Of a DNA stretch of 53,775 nucleotides, positions 40,307 through 49,290 are shown one piece after another (the stretch's first letter is position 1; every line of letters begins with the position of its first letter). Origin of the DNA: CBFHSF01 sp965661055 (lineage in GTDB: Bacteria; Bacteroidota; Bacteroidia; Flavobacteriales; Schleiferiaceae); assembly GCA_965661055.1 (NCBI GenBank), contig CBFICS010000015.1:1-53775 (forward strand), given 5' to 3'. The notes under the pieces are model-generated. The model saw nothing but the letters and a program-made list of their open reading frames with translations, made no database searches and was not told the DNA's origin. The position numbers and the translations under genes were made by a program.

Positions 40307-42505
40307 ATGAAGGGTTTCCTTACTTGTTTTTTTATTTCGATAGGGTCTGTCCTTCTGGGGCAGACCTCTATCATTTCTGTGTATGATTCTATTACACAAA
40401 ACCCCATCGAGTTTGCTCATGTCATATTCACACATGACAATGGCAGTAAATCGGTAAAAACCACAAACCAAGACGGTGTACTTTCTGTCGACTTAACCAC
40501 TAAAACCTACTTCAATTGTTCTTTTATCGGCTATTCAGCCAAGAAAGATTCTATCGCCCCAGGGCAGACTAAAAAGATCCTTTTAAAACCGGGAAACTTT
40601 GGAATCAACGAAGTAGTACTTACAGGGCAAATTGATCCTGTTTCAGAAAAAAATTCAGTTTATAAGGTAAAAGTTATAAACCAAGAACAAATCACCCATA
40701 GAGGTGCCATCACTTTGAATCAACTTCTCAACGATCAACTCAATATTAGAATTGGGCAAGATAATGCGTTGGGGTCTACCATAGATATTCAAGGACTGGG
40801 CGGCGAAAATGTAAAAATCCTCATCGATGGTATTCCAATTGTTGGACGTCAAGATGGAAACATTGACCTTTCTCAACTTAACCTTGACAACATTGAAAAA
40901 ATAGAAATCATTGAAGGTCCACTTTCTGTGGCATACGGTTCTAGCGCCATTGCCGGAACCATAAACTTGATCACTAAAAAGCCGGTTAACAATACGGTAA
41001 GTGGTTCAGCCAAAGCCTTATATGAATCGGTAGGATATACCAATTTAGACGCAAACCTAAACGTAGGACTTAAAAAACAAGCCTTTAGAGTTAATGTAGG
41101 GAGAAACTTTTTCGGAGGCTGGGATCCAAACAACGATACTCGAAACCAACAATGGAATCAAAAAGAGCAAATCTTAGGAAGCTTTGGATATGATTTTAAT
41201 TGGGGGAAATCAAAAATTGACCTCTCTACTCAGGGACTTCATGAGGTCATCAAAGACAAGGGTAATAGATTAGGGTCGTTCTCTGATTACGCGCTTGACA
41301 CTTGGTTTACCACGCGTAGATTGATGTCTAAGATCGCCTATTCTAGGCCGCTTAAAGGAAACAGGGCCTTCAACATAAGTTTTACTCACAACCTTTTTTG
41401 GAGGAGTAAAATCACCTATAACAGAAACTTAGTTAGCCTAGAACAAGCCATCACTCCAAATCCTGCAGACCATGACACTACATTGTTTATGGGATATAAC
41501 GTTAGAGCTACCTACCCTTTTAAGCTCTCTGAAAAAGTGGTTTTACAATCGGGCTTAGACCTTAATTACGAAACCGGTGAAGGAGGGCGAATTAGCCGTG
41601 GAACGCGTACCATGGGAGATTATGCCGTATTCACTTCGGCTTCCATAAAACACAAAAACCTAACCCTACAACCAGTGGTAAGATGGGCTTACAACAGTGT
41701 TTTTAACAGCCCCATAGTTCCAAGCCTTTTTGCGAAATATCAATTAGGCGACCATTGGTCCTTCAGAGGATCATACGCAATGGGTTTTAGAGCCCCTTCA
41801 TTAAAAGAACTCTATATGGAGTTTGTAGATGCAAATCACAACATCCTTGGCAATGAAGACTTGTCGCCCGAAAAAAGTCATAATACAAATTTGAGTTTTC
41901 AGTATTTATGGAGCGACAAAAAAGGAGTTCACTCACTAAAAGTTGAACCTACCTTATTCTACAATTTCATTCACGAAAACATAGCCCTTATTCAAGTACA
42001 AGGGACGCAATTTGCTTACAGAAATATTGACCAAATGGAAACCTTTGGGGCAAAATTAGTAGTGAATTACAACATCCATCCTGATTACCAATTTAAGCTT
42101 GGTTATAGTCATTTAGGATTTACCAATCAAAACTATAAAGATCACCCAGAAACAGATCCTTATTTATTTACCCCAGAGGTGGTTGCCGGTTTTGACTACT
42201 GGAGGTCTTCTAAAAAGTTCAACTTTAACATTACCTACAAATACACAGGCAACACGCCAGGGTATGCGTTAGATGACAAGGGTGACCTAGCTCAAACCAA
42301 TGTTCCTGGATATAACTTGCTAGACATTTCTGCCACGCAAAAAATTTGGAAAAACAGAATTTCTATTACTGCAGGGGGCAAAAACTTATTTAACGTCCAA
42401 AATTTACAAACCTCAGCCAACACAGTTGGAGCGCATTCAGGAGGAGGATCTCGTCCTATTTCTTGGGGAAGAACCTTCTTTGTTAGCTGTAAACTAAATT
42501 TGTAA
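40307..42505 (+). CDS. TonB-dependent heme receptor (HmuR-like)
   Basis: 732 residues: signal peptide, carboxypeptidase-like domain (about 22-100), plug (about 115-225) and barrel ending FFVSCKLNL. The heme-receptor block is present: FRAP (494-497), His511, then NEDL (516-519), as in HmuR/HemR where FRAP and NPDL flank the heme-ligand histidine. Lies between the two HmuY-like genes (4 bp after the first, 1 bp before the second), which supports heme import. ExbBD/TonB and an inner-membrane heme transporter are not in the window. Confidence 0.87.
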   Translation: MKGFLTCFFISIGSVLLGQTSIISVYDSITQNPIEFAHVIFTHDNGSKSVKTTNQDGVLSVDLTTKTYFNCSFIGYSAKKDSIAPGQTKKILLKPGNFGINEVVLTGQIDPVSEKNSVYKVKVINQEQITHRGAITLNQLLNDQLNIRIGQDNALGSTIDIQGLGGENVKILIDGIPIVGRQDGNIDLSQLNLDNIEKIEIIEGPLSVAYGSSAIAGTINLITKKPVNNTVSGSAKALYESVGYTNLDANLNVGLKKQAFRVNVGRNFFGGWDPNNDTRNQQWNQKEQILGSFGYDFNWGKSKIDLSTQGLHEVIKDKGNRLGSFSDYALDTWFTTRRLMSKIAYSRPLKGNRAFNISFTHNLFWRSKITYNRNLVSLEQAITPNPADHDTTLFMGYNVRATYPFKLSEKVVLQSGLDLNYETGEGGRISRGTRTMGDYAVFTSASIKHKNLTLQPVVRWAYNSVFNSPIVPSLFAKYQLGDHWSFRGSYAMGFRAPSLKELYMEFVDANHNILGNEDLSPEKSHNTNLSFQYLWSDKKGVHSLKVEPTLFYNFIHENIALIQVQGTQFAYRNIDQMETFGAKLVVNYNIHPDYQFKLGYSHLGFTNQNYKDHPETDPYLFTPEVVAGFDYWRSSKKFNFNITYKYTGNTPGYALDDKGDLAQTNVPGYNLLDISATQKIWKNRISITAGGKNLFNVQNLQTSANTVGAHSGGGSRPISWGRTFFVSCKLNL

Positions 42506-42506
42506 A

Positions 42507-43490
42507 ATGAAAAATATATACTTCATACTTTTTGCTTCTCTGTTTCTTTTTGCCTGTGAAAAAGAAGAAAAGCCTGTTGCTCCCGCTTCTAAAACAGCAC
42601 TTACCGCTGGCCTTGGCTCACAGTATGAAAACAGTATTTATTTTAATGTACTAAGTGGGCAGTTTGTTATGACGGTAGGCCACGAATTGTGGGACCTTAA
42701 CTTTACCGGTGATCCACAATCACATGCTATATTCTTAAACAGCAGCAACTTTCTTTTTGCAAAAGAAATGGGAGCGGTTCCCTTCGAAACCGTTTCAGAC
42801 ACTTCTGGCATAAACCCTTGGAAGTACGATTACCCTACCGGAAACGAAACCAAAACAGCACTGTACAACCTCTTTAATGAAGACGGCACCTCCACGCAAA
42901 AGGTATTTATCCTTGACAAAGGCGTAGACAAAAAAGGTAAGTCTAATGGTTTTGTAAAAGTAATGGGGGTGGAAAGCAACGCAACCTTTACCTCAATTAG
43001 AATAGCAGAATTAGACAATAGTTTTGACACCATAGTATCTGTAACCAAAAATGCAGACTTTAGGCAAATGCCTTATGAACTCGACTTTTTTACGAAAGTA
43101 AATGCAGAGCCCATATCAAATAACTGGCATTTGTTCTTTTCACAATATACCGATTTCGACCTCACTGCAGAAGGCGATACCATTCCCTACTTGGTTAGAG
43201 GAGCCCTCATCAACCATCAACAAATAGAAGCCGGGCATTATTCAGGAAACAAAACATTTGATGAAATCAATAAGTCTGATGCTTTAAATACCGAATTGTC
43301 AAATGATCAAAATGCCATCGGTTATAGATGGAAAACCTTTGAGTTTGATTCGGGAACGTATGTCGTAGACGATACACAATACTTCATTCTAAAAGAAAAA
43401 TCAGGCAATTACTATAAGCTAAGGTTTGTTGGGTTCTATAACGACCTTGGTGAGAAGGGATATCCAAAGTTTGAAATAGTCGGATTGTAA
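42507..43490 (+). CDS. HmuY-like lipoprotein, tandem domains
   Basis: 327 residues. Lipobox FACEK (Cys17), so anchored in the outer membrane. Like the first gene of the operon it has two HmuY-like units: SIYFNVLSGQFVMTVGHELWDLNF (about 43-66) and LDFFTKVNAEPISNNWHLFFSQY (about 192-214), and shares the segment NAIGYRWKTFEFDSGTYVVDDTQYF with IGYDWKVFDMNTFSYVLDDSTCF of that protein. So the two are paralogs with different export routes: lipoprotein here, T9SS cargo there. Heme ligands are not identifiable by eye. Confidence 0.75.
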   Translation: MKNIYFILFASLFLFACEKEEKPVAPASKTALTAGLGSQYENSIYFNVLSGQFVMTVGHELWDLNFTGDPQSHAIFLNSSNFLFAKEMGAVPFETVSDTSGINPWKYDYPTGNETKTALYNLFNEDGTSTQKVFILDKGVDKKGKSNGFVKVMGVESNATFTSIRIAELDNSFDTIVSVTKNADFRQMPYELDFFTKVNAEPISNNWHLFFSQYTDFDLTAEGDTIPYLVRGALINHQQIEAGHYSGNKTFDEINKSDALNTELSNDQNAIGYRWKTFEFDSGTYVVDDTQYFILKEKSGNYYKLRFVGFYNDLGEKGYPKFEIVGL

Positions 43491-43510
43491 TTGTTGGCAC
43501 ATCATTTGCT

Positions 43511-43524
43511 TTTACCTAGGTAAA
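43511..43524. promoter_or_regulatory. 14-bp perfect palindrome TTTACCTAGGTAAA
   Basis: TTTACCTAGGTAAA ends 9 bp before the ATG of the DUF3108 gene, in the 43-bp gap after the heme operon. Its core TACC-TA-GGTA resembles the nadA-side palindrome (TACC-TAAA-GGTA) but with a shorter centre. Possible operator. Confidence 0.4.
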
Positions 43525-43533
43525 CCATTTGAT

Positions 43534-44340
43534 ATGAAAAAGATTGTATTACTTCTTGCCGCTATTTTTTCAAGCAGTCTTTTCTTTTCAGAAACGACTC
43601 AAATAAAAAATCATATTCCCGCAGTAAATCTTCAAAAAGAAGAAGCCTTTAAGACGGGAGAAATTCTAAAATACCGAATTCACTACGGATTTGTGAATGC
43701 AGGTAGAGCCACCTTAGAAGTTAAGGGGGCAAAGAATCACAACGGACATACTGTTTATCACATGGTAGGCACCGGTAGAACCACGGGAATGACTGATTTG
43801 TTCTTCTCCGTAAGAGATCAATACGAAACTTACCTTGACCCTACCCTTTGGTCTCCTAGAAAATTCGTGAGAGACGTAAAAGAAGGAGGTTTTGAAATCA
43901 AAAGAAATATTGAATTCACTCCAGAAGAAAGCATCGCAGTAGATAAGCTGAATAATATTGACTCTACCTATGTGCTTCCTGCGGGAATTCAAGATATTTT
44001 CTCGATGTTTTACTTAGCGAGAAGTGTTCAAGTAGAGAAATGGACAACAGGAGATGTTTTCACCTTCCCAGTTTTCTTAGATCATGAAGTCTATCCCATG
44101 CAATTTGAATACTTAGGTGAAGAAACCATTGACTCAGACATAGGCGATATTAGCTGTCTTGCTTTTAGACCCAGCGTACAAGACGGCAGAGTATTCAAAG
44201 ATAAAGAAGGTATGATCTTATGGGTTTCTAATGACAAAAATAGAATTCCGGTTAGAATTGAAAGTGAGCTTTCTGTAGGTTCAATAAAAGTTGATTTAAC
44301 AGATGCCCGAAACCTAAAGCACCCATTGGCCAAGAAATAA
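43534..44340 (+). CDS. DUF3108 exported protein
   Basis: 268 residues with signal peptide (MKKIVLLLAAIFSSSLFFSE). The mature part has the DUF3108 pattern: EILKYRIHYGFVNAGRATLEVKG, then VRDQYETYLDPTLWSPRKFVRDVKEGG and PVRIESELSVGSIKVDL. These all-beta envelope proteins are usually annotated without function. 43 bp after the heme operon, on the same strand, with its own palindrome; it may be co-transcribed. Confidence 0.85.
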   Translation: MKKIVLLLAAIFSSSLFFSETTQIKNHIPAVNLQKEEAFKTGEILKYRIHYGFVNAGRATLEVKGAKNHNGHTVYHMVGTGRTTGMTDLFFSVRDQYETYLDPTLWSPRKFVRDVKEGGFEIKRNIEFTPEESIAVDKLNNIDSTYVLPAGIQDIFSMFYLARSVQVEKWTTGDVFTFPVFLDHEVYPMQFEYLGEETIDSDIGDISCLAFRPSVQDGRVFKDKEGMILWVSNDKNRIPVRIESELSVGSIKVDLTDARNLKHPLAKK

Positions 44341-44372
44341 AATACCACAACACTCTACTTCATTTGTAAATG

Positions 44373-44430
44373 ACCCAAATAGTGTGTTAGAAACATGTCT
44401 CAAGTGGCATTTCTAATGCATAATTTGGGT
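44373..44430 (+). promoter_or_regulatory. long imperfect hairpin before tryptophan dioxygenase gene
   Basis: Arms 44373-44393 and 44410-44430 pair over 21 positions with one mismatch and several G-U pairs; outer ACCCAAAT/ATTTGGGT and inner TTAGAAA/TTTCTAA are perfect. Loop of 16 nt. The tail TATTGTTTTA is not a clean T-tract. Terminator of the upstream gene or a 5' control element of the downstream one. Confidence 0.6.
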
Positions 44431-44464
44431 TATTGTTTTACATTAGCAACCACAAGTTATCAGT

Positions 44465-45433
44465 ATGGAAATTACAAATGAAATTAAGGACAGGATTTCT
44501 GCCCTTTCAAAAAAATACGACGCATCGGGTCAAGACCTTTTAGCCTTTCTTGACGGACTACTTTTCGCCGATTATATTACCTATTGGGATTATGTCCACC
44601 TTGACACTTTGTTGAGTTTACAAACACCAAGAACCCCAATTCCTGATGAAGAAATTTTCATCATGTATCACCAAATAACTGAATTGTATTTCAAGTTGAC
44701 TTTGCACGAAATCAAGCAAATTGCAACTACAGATAATTTGACTACTGATTTGTTTATCGGAAAACTAAAGCGAATCAATAGATATTTTGAAGCCCTTACC
44801 CACTCTTTTGGGGTAATGGAAAAAGGAATGGACAGAAGTCAATTTTTAGATTTTAGATTGGCTTTGATTCCAGCTTCAGGTTTTCAATCGGTTCAGTACA
44901 GACTCATTGAAGTTTGCTCAACCAACTTTAAGCACCTAGTAGACCAAGAGCATCGTGACAAGTACGATGAAAACAGTACTGTAGAAGAAATGTATAAACA
45001 CATCTATTGGAAAAACGGTGCAACCATTGCTGAAACAGGTGAAAAAACGCTTACCCTAAAGCAATTCGAAAAAAAATATACCGACAAAATTCTTCGATGG
45101 GCCAACCGTTATGAGACAACCAATATGTGGAATATGTACAAGGGTTTGTCTGAAGAAGATCAGAACAATGAAGAACTGAAAAACCAGCTTAAACTTTTAG
45201 ATCTTAATGTAAACGTTTACTGGCCACTTCAACACTACAAAACCGCAGTTGCCTACCTTGCTAGACGTCCTGAAGACATCGCGGCTACCGGAGGTACCAA
45301 CTGGCAAAAATACCTTCCACCAAGATTTCAAAAACGAATTTTCTATCCAGACCTATGGACAGCTACTGAAAAAGAGGAATGGGGAAAATCATGGGTTGAA
45401 TCCGTGCTAAAAGAACTGAGAGAGGGTAAATGA
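44465..45433 (+). CDS. kynA: tryptophan 2,3-dioxygenase
   Basis: Heme enzyme that opens the indole ring of tryptophan, giving N-formylkynurenine. 322 residues with YHQITELYFKLTLHEIKQI (about 58-76), FGVMEKGMDRSQFLDFRLALIPASGFQSVQYR (substrate-binding Arg and Thr/Ser region) and LQHYKTAVAYLARRPEDIAATGGTNWQKYL near the C-terminus, where the His is the probable heme ligand and ATGGTNW replaces the usual GTGGSSG loop. A Bacteroidota-type family member, longer and divergent from proteobacterial enzymes. Overlaps the M23 gene by ATGA. Confidence 0.88.
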   Translation: MEITNEIKDRISALSKKYDASGQDLLAFLDGLLFADYITYWDYVHLDTLLSLQTPRTPIPDEEIFIMYHQITELYFKLTLHEIKQIATTDNLTTDLFIGKLKRINRYFEALTHSFGVMEKGMDRSQFLDFRLALIPASGFQSVQYRLIEVCSTNFKHLVDQEHRDKYDENSTVEEMYKHIYWKNGATIAETGEKTLTLKQFEKKYTDKILRWANRYETTNMWNMYKGLSEEDQNNEELKNQLKLLDLNVNVYWPLQHYKTAVAYLARRPEDIAATGGTNWQKYLPPRFQKRIFYPDLWTATEKEEWGKSWVESVLKELREGK

Positions 45434-46725
45434 AAAAGAAGAAAAGAAAGCTGATAATTGCCGCAATAACAACCCTTTTTACTGCTTTAGCGGTAGTAAC
45501 AGGATTTGTTTATCTATTTCCAGACAATGAAACGGTAAGTGATTACCAAGAGAGTGAAGTGATTCCTACTGTGGAGTCTACTGTGTACGTTTACGGAATA
45601 AATGTAGACAGTCTTACAGTAGAAAAATCTGAGGTTCAAGCCAATCAAAGTTTTAGTGAAATATTGCTTGACTACGGAGTGGATTATCCCACAATAAACC
45701 GATTGGTAGAAAAGTCAAAAGGGATTTTTGACGTGAGGTATTTACAAGCCGGTAAACCATATACTGCACTATTATCGGTAAATGACAGTGTAAAAACTCT
45801 CAACCACCTTGTGTATGAAAAGTCATTAACTGATTATGTGGTTTTTGACTTGGGTGAAAACGACTCGGTTTATGCAGGTCAAAAGGCCATTACCAAAAAA
45901 ATCAATGAAGCCTCTGGTATTATTGAAGGGTCCTTATACCTGACCCTCCAGAACCAGGATTTAAGCCCAGTAATTGCGGTAAAACTCAGTGAGATTTACG
46001 CTTGGACCATTGACTTTTTTAGAATTCAAAAAGGCGATTACTTTCAAGTTATCTACGAAGAGATTTACATTGACGATACGGTTTATGCCGGTACAGGAAG
46101 AATTATTGCTGCAAATTTCAACCACTTTAGCGGTGACAATTACGCTTTTGAATATATTGATACCACCAAAAATTGGCCGGAATACTACGACGATAAGGGA
46201 AACTCTTTGCGAAAAGCTTTCTTAAAAGCTCCTTTGTCATATTCTAGAATTAGTTCACGCTTCTTGCCAAGAAGATTCCACCCAGTGCAAAAAAGATGGA
46301 AGGCCCACCTGGGAACTGATTACGCCGCCCCAAGGGGTACGCCTATCATGTCTACAGCTGACGGGGTAGTAGAAAGAGCAGGATACACTTCTGGTAACGG
46401 AAACTATGTTAAGGTTCGCCACAACTCTGTTTATAGCACACAATACCTCCACATGTCTAAAATTGCTAGTGGTATGAAACCTGGAACTCGGGTTAAACAA
46501 GGACAAACCATAGGGTATGTTGGCAGCACTGGCTTGGCTACAGGTCCTCATGTATGTTACAGGTTTTGGAAGAATGGCCGACAGGTAGATCCCTTCAAGC
46601 AAAAGCTTCCGGATGCTGAAGCCATCGGCGAAAACGTAAAGGCTGACTTTTTAGAAAAGATGAAGCCAATGAAAGAGGCTTTAGAAAAGATTGTTCCAAA
46701 AAAATCAAAAAATGACCCGGTGTAA
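45430..46725 (+). CDS. M23-family peptidase, cell-wall associated, with His-to-Cys change
   Basis: 431 residues. N-terminal membrane anchor (IIAAITTLFTALAVVTGFVYLF), a long spacer, then the LytM/M23 domain (about 285-400). Zinc-site residues: H293-xxx-D297 (AHLGTDYAAP), His341 (QYLHMS) and HVC (374-376), where the usual H-x-H reads H-x-C. His374 fits the catalytic position; Cys376 would be the third zinc ligand. It could be an active variant or a regulator. Translationally coupled to the dioxygenase gene, and overlaps tag by 14 bp. Confidence 0.87.
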   Translation: MKKKKRKLIIAAITTLFTALAVVTGFVYLFPDNETVSDYQESEVIPTVESTVYVYGINVDSLTVEKSEVQANQSFSEILLDYGVDYPTINRLVEKSKGIFDVRYLQAGKPYTALLSVNDSVKTLNHLVYEKSLTDYVVFDLGENDSVYAGQKAITKKINEASGIIEGSLYLTLQNQDLSPVIAVKLSEIYAWTIDFFRIQKGDYFQVIYEEIYIDDTVYAGTGRIIAANFNHFSGDNYAFEYIDTTKNWPEYYDDKGNSLRKAFLKAPLSYSRISSRFLPRRFHPVQKRWKAHLGTDYAAPRGTPIMSTADGVVERAGYTSGNGNYVKVRHNSVYSTQYLHMSKIASGMKPGTRVKQGQTIGYVGSTGLATGPHVCYRFWKNGRQVDPFKQKLPDAEAIGENVKADFLEKMKPMKEALEKIVPKKSKNDPV

Positions 46726-47299
46726 ATGGTGCGGTACAGACAGCCTCTATCAATCTTACCACGATCATGAGTGGGGAGTTCCGGTTGTAGATGACAAAGC
46801 CATGTTTGAATTTTTCTTGCTAGAGACCTTTCAAGCAGGGCTGAGTTGGATTACCATTTTAAGAAAAAGAGAAAACTTTCGCTTGGCCTTTGACAACTTT
46901 GACCACAAGGTCATTGCTTCTTATAACGGTGAAAAAATCGAAGAACTTCTCTCTAACCCAAGCATTATTAGAAACAAAGCCAAAATAAATGCCGCCATTC
47001 GCAACGCGGCCCTCATTCCAGATTTGCAACGAGAATTTGGATCTCTTTGCGATTATTTTTGGCAATGGGTTGATTATTCTCCCGTGGTTAAAGTGCCTGC
47101 ATCACCGGCTGAATACTGCGCCACCGATTCATTGAGCGATTCCATATCAAAAGACCTTAAAAAAAGAGGATTCAAATTTGTAGGTAGCACCACGATTTAC
47201 GCTCATTTACAAGCCTGCGGAATGGTTTATGAGCATGAAAAAAACTGTTTTAAAGCAGGAGGCTCTATCTCAAAAGTGACTATTACAGAAGCTTTTTAG
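46712..47299 (+). CDS. tag: DNA-3-methyladenine glycosylase I (Tag)
   Basis: Removes 3-methyladenine from alkylated DNA. 195 residues from the ATG at 46712, inside the M23 3' end. Zinc ligands Cys4, His17, His175 and Cys179 and catalytic Glu38 (LLETF) fall at the same numbers as in the E. coli enzyme; AGLSWITILRKRENFR is the signature. An earlier TTG in frame is unlikely to be used. Overlaps tsaB by 17 bp at the 3' end. Confidence 0.95.
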   Translation: MTRCKWCGTDSLYQSYHDHEWGVPVVDDKAMFEFFLLETFQAGLSWITILRKRENFRLAFDNFDHKVIASYNGEKIEELLSNPSIIRNKAKINAAIRNAALIPDLQREFGSLCDYFWQWVDYSPVVKVPASPAEYCATDSLSDSISKDLKKRGFKFVGSTTIYAHLQACGMVYEHEKNCFKAGGSISKVTITEAF

Positions 47300-47969
47300 G
47301 CTTTCCGGCCACAAAGTCTTTTAGGTAGTAAGGTTCAAAATAGGCAGTATCAACAAATTCTTTTGAAGTAAATTTTTCAAAGGCCCCTTGAACCATATAT
47401 TTCCCCGAAGGAAATTCAACATCACGCGCATAGGTCACGGTTTCACCAAAAACAGAATGTACTTTTTCGAAACAATCACTTACCAGAGTAAGCTGATCGC
47501 GCTCCTCAGAAAAAACGGTTTCATCCAATATCAAAGCCTCAATTTCTGACTTTTGAATTCCATCTACAGAAAACCTCTGTTGATAAACCTCCATGCGTCT
47601 TGCATCAATCATGGCAATAATTTCTCGACTTTCGTCGGAGGGATTGGTTTGAAGACAACCTTGAGCTAATATTTCCAATGAGGTAAGTGAGACAATGGGC
47701 GTGCCGTTTGGAAAAGCAAGACCTTTTGCGGCGGAAACGCCAATCCTTAACCCCGTATAAGATCCTGGACCCACATCCACCGAAAGGTATGAAAGGTCAG
47801 ATACCTGCCACTTTAATTCGTCTAAACCACGTTCAATAAACACGTGTAATTTTTCAGAATGGACGTATTGATCGCTAGACTCTTCTATACATAAAACACA
47901 TTGATCTCCTTCCGAAAAGGCAATAGAACAGTTTTTTGTAGAAGAGGAAATATGGAGCCCTTTGTGCAT
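47283..47969 (-). CDS. tsaB: tRNA threonylcarbamoyladenosine synthesis protein TsaB
   Basis: Partner of TsaD in making t6A37 in ANN-reading tRNAs. 228 residues, HSP70/actin-like fold without a catalytic metal site: ISSSTKNCSIAFSEGD at the N-terminus, LSVDVGPGSYTGLRIGVSAAKGLAF (about 61-85), and AMIDARRMEVYQQRF. All expected TsaB motifs are present, and length is normal. Lies 5 bp after the adaptor gene on the same strand. Confidence 0.93.
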   Translation of the reverse strand: MHKGLHISSSTKNCSIAFSEGDQCVLCIEESSDQYVHSEKLHVFIERGLDELKWQVSDLSYLSVDVGPGSYTGLRIGVSAAKGLAFPNGTPIVSLTSLEILAQGCLQTNPSDESREIIAMIDARRMEVYQQRFSVDGIQKSEIEALILDETVFSEERDQLTLVSDCFEKVHSVFGETVTYARDVEFPSGKYMVQGAFEKFTSKEFVDTAYFEPYYLKDFVAGKPKKLL

Positions 47970-47974
47970 AACTA

Positions 47975-49261
47975 CTATTTATCCGACTGGGCAGAAGACC
48001 TAGACACAGAGATAGGACTTTGATTTTTCAACTCCTTAGACACCGTTGTGTAAGGGCCAATAACCACTTCCTCTCCCTCTTTTAGCCCCTTGGTAATAAC
48101 AATATTTTTTGAGTCTTGAATACCTGTTTCAACCACGCGTAATTCAGCCTTGCCCTTGTTTTCTGAAACGACAAATACCACTTCAAAAGACTTATCACTT
48201 TCTGGGGTTTTAGCCCTAGATTTCATTCTATAGCTCTTTGCGGTAGAACTTGTATCGGTTCTGGTAGTTACCGCCGGAAGTGGAATGGCAATTACATTCT
48301 TTTCTCTTTGGGTTTTTATATCGACCGTCGCGGTCATTCCAGGGCGCAATGGATACTTATTCTTTTCGCTTACCAAATGACTATAAGAACTCTTTAAAAC
48401 GCGAATTTTCACTTCAAAGTTAGTTATCTGGTCAGCTGACGTTCCTTGCGTATTGGCAGAGTTTGCAATTTCTGTTACCAGCCCGACAAATTCCTCGCCG
48501 AGGTAGGCATCAATTTCTACCACGGCGGTATCGTTTTTATGAACGCGAACAATATCATTTTCAGAAACCTCTACCACCACTTCCATATTGTCGAGGTTGG
48601 CTAATCTCAGAATTTCTGTCCCTTGCATTTGGGCCGTACCTACTACCCTTTCTCCACTTTCTACACTCAAGGTGGATACGGTACCATCTAAAGGCGAATA
48701 AATGGTAGTTCTGCGCAAATTGTCTTGCGATTCTTTATAAGAGGCTAATGCACTTGCCAGCTGATATTTTGCAGATTCAACACTGAGTCTTGACACCTCA
48801 TACTGACGTTTAGAAGCGTCGTAATCTGCATCAGAAATCACATTTTGGGCATGCAATTTTTCATTTCTTTTGAATATGTTTTCAGCTTCAATAAACTGGG
48901 CTTCTGCCGTTGCTTTAGAAGCTTTGGCACTGTTTACTGCTGCCATGGTCCTATTGACCGCCGCCTCGTAAATATCCGGATTGATCTTAATCAACAAATC
49001 CCCTTCTGAAACCTTTTGACCTTCAATGATAGGAAGACTAATAATTTCACCACTCACCTCTGGAGAGATTTTCACCTCCATTTCTGGTTGAATCTTACCA
49101 CTTGCAGTGACCGTTTGTATAACCGTGTGTTTTTCTACTATTTCTGTTTCAACTTGAACCCCACGATTTTGAGACCCTAAAAATCCTTTCTTTTTTAATA
49201 GCAAAAGCAAGCCGACAATAACAACAATTACTATTATTAAAATGATGTACTTGCGTTTCAT
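47975..49261 (-). CDS. periplasmic adaptor protein (HlyD/RND-MFP family)
   Basis: 428 residues from the ATG at 49261 (MKRKYIILIIVIVVIVGLLLLL, membrane anchor); the frame opens 24 nt earlier. Lipoyl half-motifs VSPEVSGEIISLPIIEGQKVSEGDLLIKINP and IYSPLDGTVSTLSVESGERV flank an alpha-hairpin (about 85-190); beta-barrel and membrane-proximal domains follow. The anchored form is typical of MacA-like adaptors. It follows the TolC-family gene. No inner-membrane pump is adjacent, at least within this strand's run. Confidence 0.88.
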   Translation of the reverse strand: MKRKYIILIIVIVVIVGLLLLLKKKGFLGSQNRGVQVETEIVEKHTVIQTVTASGKIQPEMEVKISPEVSGEIISLPIIEGQKVSEGDLLIKINPDIYEAAVNRTMAAVNSAKASKATAEAQFIEAENIFKRNEKLHAQNVISDADYDASKRQYEVSRLSVESAKYQLASALASYKESQDNLRRTTIYSPLDGTVSTLSVESGERVVGTAQMQGTEILRLANLDNMEVVVEVSENDIVRVHKNDTAVVEIDAYLGEEFVGLVTEIANSANTQGTSADQITNFEVKIRVLKSSYSHLVSEKNKYPLRPGMTATVDIKTQREKNVIAIPLPAVTTRTDTSSTAKSYRMKSRAKTPESDKSFEVVFVVSENKGKAELRVVETGIQDSKNIVITKGLKEGEEVVIGPYTTVSKELKNQSPISVSRSSAQSDK

Positions 49262-49290
49262 AGTTGCACTATTTGATTGGTTCAAGTCTT

